Shown here: positions 1 to 10,547 of the stretch, one piece after another
Numbering within the stretch: the first letter of the stretch is position 1
How the letters are laid out: each line of letters begins with the position of its first letter
NCBI GenBank assembly: GCA_028829895.1
Contig: CM054179.1
Location: 35,650,617-35,714,616, forward strand
Reading direction: 5' to 3'
DNA from: Sinotaia quadrata
Taxonomy: Eukaryota > Mollusca > Gastropoda > Architaenioglossa > Viviparidae
Length of the DNA: 64,000 nt
Translations under genes and position numbers: made by a program
Notes under the pieces: generated by a model
What the model saw: the letters and a program-made list of their open reading frames with translations, nothing else
What the model was told of the DNA's origin: nothing
The model's database searches: none

Positions 1-910
1 ATAAAGTGATCAACCCAGCACAAAATTTCTCTTTCACACTCATACAATACCTAAAGTTTCATTCACACGGTCTCTTGCAAATCGATATTGCGTCATTATT
101 ATATATTACTGTTGGGTAAAATAAAACCTGTCACATTTGTACACTCCCATCTCTTTCGCTCGCTCTCACACTGCGAACATTGGAGACAGAAGTGTAGAAA
201 GTATTCTTATCAATTTATTTATACATCACCTTTGGTAATATTGAACTACTGGCATTAAGTGCCACTTAATTGTTTAGTAAAAGTCCGGGATGAGGACATT
301 TCAACACAGCATTTATTCCTGTTCTGCTACAGTTCAAATCCCTTTTTACTAATTAATAAATGGAAGGGACCTACAGGACAATTAGAGATGTAAATTTAAA
401 TATGGCGGTTCTGTAGATTTGTAGATACAATTTACATATTTATAGCTATAAAACTGTAATTATATGGCCGCAAGATAATAATATTTGGAATGTGAGACTG
501 TATGTATAGATCGTCAAATAACGGATATACTTTAATGGAGTTATTGATTGATTTTTATTTGTTAAAGTTTTTTGCCATTTTATTATTTTACATAGTTCTT
601 GATCAAAGACCAAATTGGGTGGTTGTAAGGTTGCAGAAGTGTCTATAAATGTGCTAAATGTATCACAGAAATTGGGAAATTCTATAATGTAATTATAATA
701 TATCATTAATAGTATACATCGTTAATATTTTATATGCATTATTATTTTTCAGGAGAAAATTAATTAATAATTACTATACTGTGATATAACATAATGAATG
801 AGGAAAGAAAATGAATGATGAGCGATATGAAGTTAGGAAGTGTTGAGTGCGCCTTTACAGAAGTCACCAGTATATAACTGTGTGGATAGAAATCTACACA
901 AGGACTAGAG
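1..910. other. Unique AT-rich DNA, no gene seen
   Basis: No repeat, exon or motif could be supported. A CAGTTCAAATCCC stretch at 329-341 resembles a polymerase III B box, but no convincing A box or tRNA fold accompanies it. Confidence 0.5.
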
Positions 911-1107
911 TAATGAAGTGTGGGTGGGCATCTAGACAGGTAATGAAGTGTGGGTGGGCATCTAAACAGGTAATGAAGTGTGGATGGGCATCTAAACAGG
1001 TAATGAAGTGTGGGTGGGCATCTAAACAGGTAATGAAGTGTGGGTGGGCATCTAAACAGGTAATGAAGTGTGGGTGGGCATCTAAACAGGTAATGAAGTG
1101 TGGGTGG
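911..1107. repeat. 30-bp minisatellite, about 6.6 copies
   Basis: The unit contains TAATGAAGTGTGGGTGGGCA and repeats exactly every 30 bases with only single-base changes. Because 30 is a multiple of three, it keeps a frame open (VMKCGWASKQ repeated); that frame starts without ATG and is not a believable gene. Confidence 0.97.
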
Positions 1108-1320
1108 CTAGGAAAATGGGTGCGATGTGTTGACTACAAAGTGTTGCAGTATCGTTGTGATCAGAAGCTGATTGTCGAATTAAGCAGATGTCTTGTACTG
1201 CAACCAGACACTCATAGAGCGAATAGGGAGTTCAGAAATAAGCAGGAGTGCAGATGTGTGGTGTGTTAGCTGCCCTGAGCAATGGTTTGTGCCAGTAGGT
1301 CAGCTATTGCCTGAGAAAGT

Positions 1321-1770
1321 ATGAATAGTATAGACATATTCTAGAATTTCTAAAGAGGGGTAGTGTGTGTTCCAGCAGTCATGAGTAGTGTAGATTGTGC
1401 TCTAATTCTTCCGAGTAGGATAGAATGTGTTCTAGCTGTCCCGAGTAGGATAGAATGTGTTCTAGCTGTCCCGGATAGGATAGAAAATTTTCTAGCTGTC
1501 CCGAGTAGGATAGAATGTGTTCTAGCTGTCCCGAGTAGGATAGAATGTGTTCTAGCTGTCCCGAGTAGGATAGAATATGTTCTAGCTATCCCGAGTAGGA
1601 TAGAATGTGTTCTAGCTGTCCCGAGTAGGATAGAATGTGTTCTAGCTGTCCCGAGAAGGATAGAATGTGTTCTAGCTGTCCCGAGTAGGATAGAATGTGT
1701 TCTAGCTGTCCAGAGTATGGAAGAATGTGTTCTTATTGTTCCGAATAGGGTAGAATGTGCTCTAGTAGTC
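1321..1770. repeat. 30-bp minisatellite with palindromic core, about 15 copies
   Basis: Unit contains CCGAGTAGGA and TAGAATGTGTTCTA. The second part is an inverted repeat (TAGAA/TTCTA, 4-bp spacer) present in nearly every copy. The first two and last two copies are diverged, the usual pattern at array edges. An open frame (RIECVLAVPS repeated) is a by-product of the 30-bp period. Confidence 0.97.
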
Positions 1771-1866
1771 TTGAGTACAGTTTGTTACAAACAAAAAACT
1801 TAAAAACAGTAAGAGATGTTTTTCATGATGACTACATGATAAGTGGTATACTCTTAAAATCTCCTA

Positions 1867-2028
1867 GTGGTAATTGCGATGTCGAAATAGTAAGTAAAAT
1901 ACCACTCTTAAAAACACTGAGTGGTAATTGCGATGTCTAAATAGTAAGTAAAATACCACTCTTAAAAACACTGAGTGGTAATTGCGATGTCTAAATAGTA
2001 AGTAAAATACCACTCTTAAAAACACTGA
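1867..2028. repeat. 54-bp minisatellite with internal inverted repeat, 3 copies
   Basis: Each unit starts GTGGTAATTGCGATGTC and ends with AAAATACCACTC. GAGTGGTA and TACCACTC form a perfect 8-bp stem in the two downstream copies. The period is 54. Confidence 0.95.
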
Positions 2029-2955
2029 GAGATGGCTATGATGTGAATGTCGAGCGCGTGTACCAGAGGACACGCAAGAATATGTCTGTCTTTGGCGCCA
2101 GAGTTCGAGGTCCGGCTTGTGATGTCGTTAGGGTGGTGATGATATATGCGCACTATCAAACGAACCGGCTACGCATCAGTTAGCTCTCGTTCTCCACGGT
2201 GACGAACGGATATCTACTGTTGTCTATCACGTGCACCTTAGCGCTCGTGAGTTCATCAGCTGCCTGGCACTAAAGTTTCACTATCTGTCACATTTCACAT
2301 ATAATCATTACATCTAAAGCGCTCTGCACTCGGCTCTCAACTGTGAAGTGGAACGGCTCTTTGCTCCCAGCGTAGAGCATTCGTTTTCAGCGGTTCTTTG
2401 AAATCTACTGCATCCACGCCTGTTTCCAATGTCGGCATCAATGAGGATGACCGAGTTCCGACGTCAACACAAAGGAGGGAAACGTTCAGTGTTGCATCGG
2501 ATCTCTCTCACTTAAAACATGCACAGACTGAATCTAATTAATATTTGCACACATTCAGTTTTACACTTGACCTCTCCTGCAATACGCTCATAAAAGTGAA
2601 TATTATCACCGTTTAAACAAACCTGTTACATTTCGCCTCACTGGCTTTAGAGACATTAACATAATGCTTAGCCTTTCACGGCTAAGCCATTCTTAATCAC
2701 CAAACATTTTACCCCGAGCTGCATACATTTGAATACGTTACGTGAATGAGATCAATACTTTCTTACACGTTTAAGTGTTCACTTTAATACTGCAGAAGTA
2801 GAATTAATCTGTTATAGCTAGTGTATGTGTTCTCTTTATTACTACTAATTGTTTTCTCATTTGATAGTTAATTTTTTTACTAATATTTATTTTATGTTTA
2901 TTTTTTTCATAATCACTACGAAAGTGGGATTGCTCTCTTACTACAAGATTGATAT
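2029..2955. other. Unique DNA, mixed composition
   Basis: 2040-2500 is GC-richer than its surroundings and free of repeats; 2760-2950 holds degenerate relatives of the following CTTTACTAC repeats. No coding exon was recognised. Confidence 0.5.
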
Positions 2956-3466
2956 TCACTTTACTACTGTTAAAGTGTGATATTATGTCTTTACTACTAG
3001 TACTAAAGTGTGATATTATGTGTCTTTACTACTAGTACTAAAGTGTGATATTATGTGTCTTTACTACTAGTACTAAAGTGTGATATTATGTGTCTTTACT
3101 ACTAGTACTAAAGTGTGATATTATGTGTCTTTACTACTAGTACTAAAGTGTGATATTATGTGTCTTTACTACTAGTACTAAAGTGTGATATTATGTGTTT
3201 TTACTACTAGTACTAAAGTGTGATATTATATGTCTTTACTACTAGTATTAAACTATGATATTATTTGTCTTTACTACTCTTACTACAGTGTGATATTATG
3301 CCTTTACTGCTCTTACTAAAGTGTGATATTATGTGTCTTTACTACTCTTACCACAGTGTGATATTATGTCTTTACTGCTCTTACTAAAGTGTGATATTGT
3401 GTGTCTTTACTACTACTACTACTAAAGTGTGATATTGTGTGTCTTTACTACTAATACTAAAGTGTA
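2956..3466. repeat. 35-bp minisatellite with near-palindrome, about 14 copies
   Basis: Core CTTTACTACTAGTACTAAAG is palindromic at 18 of 20 positions, joined by TGTGATATTATGTGT. Exact 35-bp spacing in the centre; 3' copies lose or gain 1-6 bases. Confidence 0.96.
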
Positions 3467-3556
3467 TTTAATATATTATATGAGTTTGCGTTTCCCAATA
3501 ATGTTACTAAAATGTAATTAATCTGTTATTTCTAAACAATGTTCGCTATACTATTT

Positions 3557-3676
3557 CTAAAGTGGCGTTAATATATTACTACAAATTATTTCCTTCATTA
3601 CTTCTAAAGTGGCGTTAATATATTACTACAAATTATTTCCTTCATTACTTCTAAAGTGGCGTTAATATATTACTAA
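3557..3676. repeat. 47-bp tandem repeat, 2.5 copies
   Basis: The unit carries CTAAAGTGGCGTTAATATAT and AAATTATTTCCTTCATTA; spacing 47 bases, nearly identical copies. Confidence 0.93.
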
Positions 3677-3687
3677 AAGTCTGCGCT

Positions 3688-3943
3688 CACTTTACTACTA
3701 TTAAGGTGGTCTGTAGGTTCAAGTGTTCACTTTACTACTATTAAGGTGGTCTGTAGGTTCAAGTGTTCACTTTACTACTATTAAGGTGGTCTGTAGGTTC
3801 AAGTGTTCACTTTACTACTATTAAGGTGGTCTGTAGGTTCAAGTGTTCACTTTACTACTATTAAGGTGGTCTGTAGGTTCAAGTGTTCACTTTACTACTA
3901 TTAAGGTGGTCTGTAGGTTCAAGTGTTCACTTTACTACTTCTA
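3688..3943. repeat. 40-bp minisatellite, 6.4 copies
   Basis: The unit is CACTTTACTACTATTAAGG followed by TGGTCTGTAGGTTCAAGTGTT, with essentially identical copies. Its CTTTACTACTA part is shared with the 35-bp array upstream, and diverged relatives continue to about 4160, so 2.76-4.16 kb is one family of related repeats. Confidence 0.96.
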
Positions 3944-4164
3944 AAGCGGCATTAATGTGTTACTAAAAATGTATTTCCTTAACTTCACTACTTCCCAAGT
4001 GGCTTTAATGTAGTAACTAAAAGTTTGTGTTCACTCTACTGCTATAACGGTAGGATTACTGTGTTACTATGGGCTTAGGTGTTCATTTTCCTATTTCTAA
4101 AGGGGTTCTAATCTAGTGCTGAGGTAATTTTACGACTATTAAAGTGAGTTTAATGTGTTACTAA

Positions 4165-4370
4165 AAATGTATGTGGACACGATATTAAAATTACAGGACC
4201 ATACTTACAGCCTTTGACATAATTTTTAATAACTTACCATTATAACATATAAACGTGACACTGTGTTTGTTACATGAACAAGATTTTAAAATTATGGTAC
4301 AATTGCTACAGCCTTGGGCATCATATTAAAATGGCTTTACAATTGTTACAACCTTGGCGTGACACAACGC
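4165..4370. repeat. Degenerate repeats with ATATTAAAAT and TTACAGCCTTGG motifs
   Basis: Three or four diverged units share GATATTAAAAT and TTACAGCCTTGG-like words with the array at 7010-7390, on the same strand, on the other side of the hAT insertion. Confidence 0.7.
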
Positions 4371-5003
4371 CACTATAGTTATTGGTTATGATTATTAATA
4401 ATCATCCGTTACTAATTACAAGTAATGAGAATCTTAATTTATGTTATTAATAATTCTCCAGAAGACGCCACTCGTCTCTCTCACTTGGCGGATATGCAGG
4501 TGCTGTAAACATTTTTTCTCTTCCACACCATTTAAGACAAATATTTACCGTCATACAATATTTCCGTAGGTGGAAAACTTCATACCAAAGGAGAATATAA
4601 ATCCATCTTTAATCTATATTTAGCGATCCCTCATCCACCCACTATCTCTCTAACATACGGTTATCAATATGTGCTAGAAGGTCAATAAATTTATTACATC
4701 AACAATCAAATTTAAATATACATATAACCAATGCAGAGAATAAAAAGATTACTTGGCATCCATATTTCCACAAAAGCATATACTGTCTATATTAAACATA
4801 TAATTCAACAGAATAATGTCAGTATAAATCAAGGATAATTCTTATCAGAGAGCAGAAATTGAGTTATAGATATTATAGTGATAATAGTTTGTACATAGCT
4901 TTGTCAAGGCGATGACGCAATAGTCTTTCGCACGCTTCATTAAAAAAAGTCACAGTTTTATTGTTCACAATAGAATTGTCATATTCACATGTCCTCTAGC
5001 ATG
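4371..5003. other. Unique AT-rich DNA
   Basis: No repeat, exon or regulatory motif could be supported. Confidence 0.5.
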
Positions 5004-5011
5004 CTGTAGAA
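5004..5011. repeat. 8-bp target site duplication, left copy (CTGTAGAA)
   Basis: Identical to 6375-6382 directly after the right end of the hAT element; the 8-bp length is diagnostic for hAT transposition. Confidence 0.93.
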
Positions 5012-5069
5012 CAGGGGCGGGCAAACTCTGGCCCGCGGGCCAAACCTGGCCCGTGAAGCATTTTTTGTT

Positions 5070-5174
5070 GGCCCGCCAAGCTATTCACAGTTAACATTGC
5101 TTTTGGCCCGCCAAGCTATTCACAGTTATTGCTTTTGGCCCGCCAAGCCATTCACACTTATTGCTTTTGGCCCT
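5070..5174. repeat. Subterminal tandem repeat of the hAT element (3 copies, about 35-37 bp)
   Basis: Three imperfect copies of a unit containing GGCCCGCCAAGCTATTCACA and TTATTGCTTTT follow the left terminal repeat. hAT elements often carry subterminal repeats that bind transposase; the binding role here is inferred from the family. Confidence 0.8.
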
Positions 5175-5620
5175 CAAAACAAAAGTCACTAAAAGAATTG
5201 GGCATTGTTATACGCTGTCAAACAGCCAAGGCTAAACTAGTCTAAAGACTACATGTAATTTTAACAGTTTGAATTACTCACACAGAATCGTGTGCACATG
5301 TACAATTTATGCCTGCGGTTATATATATATTACACTAGCATCTCTTTATAGTTCATTGACTTTTGAACTCTCCTAGGCCTAGGATAGATCTACAATTATA
5401 ATGTATGTCAGCATCTGTACTCTGCCTCATTCGTGACCTGACCTTCACCGCTACAATTGGTGAGAGGAAGGAGGGCTGGAGGTGAACAGAGGTGTGCGAA
5501 TTTGAAACTCAGTCTTCTGCCATCACAACCGAACTAGTTGTTGCATTTCTGCGATTTCTTTGCCATTATTCCCCCATCCCCACAATCATTTCTGCAACCC
5601 CAGCATCCTAAAAAATTAAA

Positions 5621-5943
5621 GTGGATATGGAAAGTCGGACATTTAACTCTGAGTGGACGAGAAGTACTTTTTCATAGAACGATTTGGACAAGCTCAGTGT
5701 CTGATCTGTTTGAAAACTGTTGTTGTCTTCAAAGAGTTTAATGTGCGCTGTCACTGGGAAACAGTACACTTAACTTCGAAATTTGGTTTAATGTCTGCCT
5801 CTGAGAAAAAGACTACTATTGCTAAACTCACAGGCAATATAGAGAAAAGCAGTTTGATGTTTCATAAGCAAACATCTGTGCATGAAAAAGTGACACGTGC
5901 CAGTTATGAAGTTTCACTACTCCTTGCTCAAAGAATGAGTTAA
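5621..5943 (+). pseudogene. hAT transposase N-terminal remnant with BED-like zinc finger (frameshifted)
   Basis: Reading from 5621, the frame gives VDMESRTFNSEWT and is then lost by an apparent one-base deletion near 5656-5660; the continuation DEKYFFIERFGQAQCLIC is in the next frame. CLIC followed by a C-H-W-E-T-V-H segment supplies the Cys and His pairs of a BED-type or C2H2-like finger. The frame ends at a TAA after LLLAQRMS (5941-5943), where the full-length relative would continue into the RNase H-like catalytic domain. It lies inside the hAT element, on the same strand as the dimerisation remnant. It cannot make a working transposase. Confidence 0.82.
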
Positions 5944-6016
5944 AAGCAAAGTTCCGCACTTCTTCTCCTCTTTCTTTTTTCGTGATGTCATCCTACCATG
6001 AGGCAAGTTTCCACAT

Positions 6017-6226
6017 TTTATTAAACATGCTCAGCGCATTGTAGCTATGTTCGGAAGCACATTTTGCTGTGAACAACTGTTCTCAAAGATGAAATATACA
6101 AAGAGTCGCCTTCGCTCTCAACTCTCTGACCGTCATCTAAATGACATTCTTCGCTTGTCAACCTCATCAGTTCAGCCAGATATTGAATCACTTATTTATT
6201 GTAAGCAACACCATCCATCTCATTAA
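6017..6226 (+). pseudogene. hAT transposase C-terminal dimerisation domain remnant
   Basis: A 69-codon frame ending in TAA at 6224-6226 reads KHAQRIVAMFGSTFCCEQLF, then SKMKYTKSRLRSQLSD and HLNDILRLSTS. The FGSTxxCEQxFSxM and RSxLxDxHLxDxLR patterns match the hAT C-terminal dimerisation region. It is separated from the N-terminal remnant by only about 75 bp, showing that several hundred codons of the catalytic core are missing. It lacks its own start. Confidence 0.85.
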
Positions 6227-6374
6227 TCTTTCAGAGTTAGTTTTTTAAAATTACTTTTGTTCTCATTTTATATTCTGAACTTGCTGGACTTGTGATATTT
6301 GGTCGTCTATCCGGCCCGCGAACTGTTCCAACAGTTTTATCTGGCCCGCGGTCTCAAAAGTTTGCCCGCCCCTG

Positions 6375-6382
6375 CTGTAGAA
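6375..6382. repeat. 8-bp target site duplication, right copy (CTGTAGAA)
   Basis: Identical to 5004-5011 directly before the left end of the hAT element. Confidence 0.93.
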
Positions 6383-7009
6383 TGTTCTGTTAGCTGCTGT
6401 TCTCTCGAGACTAATGTGGGAGTTCCTTTGCCGTATTAGTTCCATCAAGCAGAACAACAATCTAGCAATTTCCAGTAATATCCTTGTGTCACAAATTCCA
6501 AGATGTAGTTGAGCATACTTTGCCAACACACATCAACAGAGTGCAGTTTATCCTTACACATAAACACTGGGGTAGAGACTTCTCGAATCTCCCACGGTCG
6601 TAGCAGTTTATAAATCAGTAAACCGGGAGGTCTGGTGAAAAATGAAAGCGCTGGCTTCTTCCCATTAATCTAGCGGCCTCCTTTCATGATCAGACTTCTT
6701 CCACTCCAAATTCAATGTTATTAGAAAATAAATTCTTTTCAACAAGCAAGCTTTGATCTCAGCCCATTAGCTGGTCTCGTTCTCTGTAAATCGTATCCAT
6801 TGGATAATAAAAATTACTCGTCTACCTAGAACCAGATTAGATTTCATCAGCAAGTCTAGCACATACTCCACCTGAGATGTTTACTCCAAAATTATCATTG
6901 CAAGCATGCTCAAGGTAGGGTCACGTTAACATTGGCAACAAAGATATAATTATTAAGTATAGAAACTTGACAGTACAATTTAACAGCAGTGGACACACTA
7001 AACAGATTG
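6383..7009. other. Unique DNA downstream of the hAT element
   Basis: Mixed composition, non-repetitive; frames here are short and broken. Confidence 0.5.
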
Positions 7010-7390
7010 TTATATGAACAAACTTTTAAATCATGATACCTTTGTTACAGTCTTGGGCAATATATTAAAATAGCCATACTATTGTTACAGCCTTGGATAC
7101 GATATTAAGATATCTATGCCTTTGTTAAAGCCTTGGTCATGATATTATAATGGCTAAACCATTTTTACAGTCTTGGTCTTGATGTTAAAATGGTTATGCC
7201 TTTGTTATATCCTTGGTCATGATATTAAAATGGCTAAACCATTGTTACAGTATTGGACACGATATTAAAAATAAATGCTATGCCATTGCTACAGCTTTGG
7301 ATTTGAAATTAAAATGGCTCTACCTTTTTTATAGCCTTGGACATGATATTAAAATGCCTATGCCATTGTTACATAATTTGACATTATGTT
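7010..7390. repeat. Degenerate minisatellite, about 7 copies of 50-58 bp
   Basis: Recurring GATATTAAAATGGCTA, CCATTGTTACAG and CCTTGGTCATG words at irregular spacing. It is the same family as 4165-4370. Confidence 0.85.
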
Positions 7391-7609
7391 AAACAGTAAC
7401 ATAAACACAAGTTGTCAATCACATTATTATTATTCTCGAATCGCCAAAATAATTTGGGTTTTGGTCAACCCCTACTTAGGCATCAGAAATCTTTTTTTTT
7501 AAATCATGCATTTATTTACATTAGAAATGTTGATATTTTTTCAAATATATTGAATAATAATTGAAAATATATCTAGCAGAAAAAGGTGTAAAAATAGCAT
7601 AAACAAAAT

Positions 7610-7830
7610 TTAGTCCCACACTGACTACAAAGAGAGACACATCAAGAGATATGTTTTAAAGTTCTTAACTGTGTCCATTAACACTCTGGCTACAAAAGAG
7701 ACAGAAGACGAAGTATGTTGTAACATATTAATTGTATCCAGTAACATTGGCTATAGAAGAGAAAAGAAACATCAAAGAACTATGTTGTAACGTTCTTAAC
7801 TGTGTCGAGTAACAGTGGTTGCAATCGCTG
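7610..7830. repeat. Degenerate tandem repeat, 3 copies of about 75-80 bp
   Basis: Shared words are AGAGACA, GTTCTTAACTGTGTC and AGTAACA, with clear drift between copies. Confidence 0.75.
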
Positions 7831-8555
7831 ACATCCTACGGTCGCTAGCGCGAGGTATATTTGCGCAGTAGACCAAGTGACGCATTACGTTTTATATATC
7901 TTGGAACTAGTCACGCATCAGTGCCTCGGAAGACCTGTGGCTGACCCTGTCACCAAAAAGTGAACTAGTAAAATATAATATATAGCATGGGCTTAGTTGA
8001 AATAACGTATAACTTATTCTTCATGAGTGCATGTGCAGGTTTTGTCCATATTATTTTAATTGTACACGCACACAGTCAACATTACAGCAAAAACAGCGTT
8101 TTTAGAGCTGGAAGGGGCACGACGACACAAGGCAAAATCATAATGTCTACTCCACAGTTCTGACCTAGACAGGTGTCACATAATGACACAATAAGCCACA
8201 CTTTCATTTTATAATAAAAATAGTCTACATCCTAACCTTATCCATAGGATAGGGTTGACCCTTACTCTTGGGCTGGAGGGTGACCTAATTGGTATTCCAC
8301 CGTATTTCGAACTGGACATTCAGAGTATTGCTTGACAGCGCGCATTGAAAGTGTCGCTTGAATTACCATTAGACAGGCCTGGGCCACTTGACCACAGAAA
8401 CAAGATTTGGATTATCGGCTCTCCAAATAGAACATATATATATGGAGAGAGAGAGAGGCTAAAGGCCTGTGCTTTCGCCTGCAGATCAGCATATTATCAT
8501 TAAGAATTTTATAATACTATAATATTTATCATTGGGGTTTAACCTTTGACGAGCA
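7831..8555. other. Unique DNA
   Basis: The 7820-7960 part is GC-richer. A short GAGA run lies at 8442-8457. The 32-base stretch 8497-8528 recurs inverted at 11846-11877. Confidence 0.55.
8497..8528 (+). repeat. Left copy of a perfect 32-bp inverted dispersed repeat
   Basis: Begins TCATTAAGAATTTTATAATA; its reverse complement is found exactly at 11846-11877. Flanks also keep partial similarity. Confidence 0.85.
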
Positions 8556-8741
8556 CTGAGCCATTAACGCAATCCCTGAACTAAGCAGACCATGAGCCAT
8601 TAACGCAATCCCTGAACTAAGCAGACCATGAGCCATTAACGCAATCCCTGAACTAAGCAGACCATGAGCCATTAACGCAATCCCTGAACTAAGCAGACCA
8701 CGAGCCATTAACGCAATCCCTGAACTAAGCAGACCACAGTT
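8556..8741. repeat. 36-bp minisatellite, 5 copies
   Basis: The unit GAGCCATTAACGCAATCCC plus TGAACTAAGCAGACCAT is near identical and spaced exactly 36 bases. Confidence 0.97.
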
Positions 8742-8868
8742 GGATGGACCACATTTGCCACCCGCTCCAAAGACCCATTAGAACTCTAGACAACAACATC
8801 AGGCACAATACTGGGCTAAGTTGGCTATACAACGAATATGTTCCATATACTTCAACGCCACAACATCA

Positions 8869-9008
<140 letters not shown>

Positions 9009-10106
9009 TTTGTTGATACATAGATCATTCACGTTGGCGTTAATTAATTACATTATACGTTATTAGCCAGTCATCATAATTAAATAATGCTGGATGTATG
9101 TATCCGGTGGCTCAGAGTTTTAATTTAGTCTGTCATTGCTCTGTTCTAGCCTACCTATCTTCCTTCTATCCAAAACTGGTGACCAGCAACAAGGTGCGTT
9201 TTATGGACTGAATAACTGAATAAATTATTACTGTAATAAAGGAATCTTTTTCAAAGACATAATATTTTATCAGTCAGTATATAACTGAATAAATTATTAT
9301 TTTTCAAAGACATATTGTGCTTTATCAAGAAACATTTCCTAATATTTAGCATTTAATTATACGTATGTATGTTTCTGTATTTCTATAAGTTTATAGTATA
9401 AACTAAAATTGGTATGCTCGCACGCCACTTAATTCTATAAATTGCTATTACTTTTGTTCATGTAAACATATGCTATTCTGTAACCAGATACATCTTTATA
9501 TGTTTATTCTGTATATTAATGCATTTCCCTTTTTTTTTTTACATAATAATGCAATTTTTTATACTTATACATTTTTAGTTAAATGTACTTTTGTTTACGG
9601 CTTTCGATTCATGTTGAATGTGTTTACATACAAATATACAAAGAAAATAATGTAATATTGACAAATTCTATCATGATATTACTCACCAAAAATGTTTAGG
9701 GCGTGAGTATATACACAGGCGCACGTATTGTGGCTGTGATCGCACGCAGTAATGAATACTTGTGTCCAGCTTATCGACACACGTTTGAAATTAACGTCTC
9801 GACGTCGATCGAGCCGGGCCAAAAATATTAAATTCTCGATTTTCAATTTGAAGAGTCTTGAACTCTCTTTTATGTCTATTATACTGTCCATGTTTTGAAA
9901 AAAATGCAACCACCCCAAAAATGTTCTTTACTACGTGAGTTAAATGTTCCTTCTGCACTTCTACATGTGTTACACATTGTGTCTGCGTGTATTTCATATT
10001 CCCATTTGTATGTATTAATCTCTATAATATGCATTTGTTACACGTATCATTCTTGTGCGCTCAGCTTTTCTTTGATATGTTTTAAAGTTTAAACTATGTT
10101 AATTCT
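9009..10106. other. Unique AT-rich DNA
   Basis: No exon was recognised. GGTGGCTCAGAG at 9107-9118 resembles a polymerase III A box, but no B box or tRNA fold follows. Confidence 0.5.
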
Positions 10107-10365
10107 TTCATCTACGTGTTCATCTCTCCAATTACAAATTTCTCAGTCTATTTATGTCAACTTATCCATCTACAAAAAATTTCATCTCTAAATATCAGTT
10201 CATCTCTCCTATTACAAATTTCTCAGTCTATTTATGTCAACTTCTCCATCTACAAAAAATTTCATCTCTAAATATCAGTTCATCTCTCCTATTACAAATT
10301 TCTCAGTCTATTTATGTCAGCTTCTCCATCTACAAAATTTTCATCTCTCTAAATATCAGTTCATC
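10107..10365. repeat. 80-bp tandem repeat, 3 copies
   Basis: TCTCAGTCTATTTATGTCA recurs at 10141, 10221 and 10301, exactly 80 bases apart, with CATCTCTCC and ATCTACAAAAAATTTC in each unit. Confidence 0.95.
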
Positions 10366-10411
10366 AAAATGTGTTCCTCGTCTTAGTCATAGTGTCAAGG
10401 CCGTTAAGCTG

Positions 10412-10547
10412 TCCATCTATGTGTTGTAAGTTTGCTATTTGCGTGCATTAAACTGTCTCCACCTACTTGTGTTAAATGATCCATCTATGTGTTGTCAGCT
10501 TGATATTTGCGTGTATTAAACTGTCTCCACCTACTTGTGTTAAATGA
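10412..10547. repeat. 68-bp tandem duplication
   Basis: Two copies containing TCCATCTATGTGTTGT and AAACTGTCTCCACCTACTTG. Confidence 0.88.

Larger units (their letters stand above)
5012..6374 (+). mobile_element. hAT-superfamily DNA transposon, internally deleted, with intact ends
   Basis: The element begins CAGGGGCGGGCAAACT and ends with its reverse complement AGTTTGCCCGCCCCTG, giving a perfect 16-bp terminal inverted repeat; GGCCCGCGG follows inside each end. It is flanked by a perfect 8-bp target duplication CTGTAGAA at 5004-5011 and 6375-6382, the size expected for hAT. Inside are pieces of a transposase: a BED-like zinc finger remnant and a hAT C-terminal dimerisation remnant. At 1,363 bp it lacks most of the central catalytic region, so it is non-autonomous. 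TIR type and protein pieces resemble the Charlie/GTF2IRD2-like branch of hAT. Clean ends and identical duplications suggest a fairly recent insertion by internal deletion derivative mobilised in trans. Confidence 0.93.

Noticed and set aside
250..345. Possible tRNA-derived SINE (CAGTTCAAATCCC as B box)
   Set aside because: A-box match is poor, no tRNA fold could be drawn, and no tail or target duplication was seen.
847..1803. Repetitive open frames VMKCGWASKQ and RIECVLAVPS as secreted repeat proteins
   Set aside because: Both arise from 30-bp tandem units, one starts at a non-ATG codon, and neither has signals of a gene; substitutions among copies are not concentrated at silent positions.
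9100..9200. GGTGGCTCAGAG as a polymerase III A box of a SINE
   Set aside because: No B box at a suitable distance and no second copy in the window.
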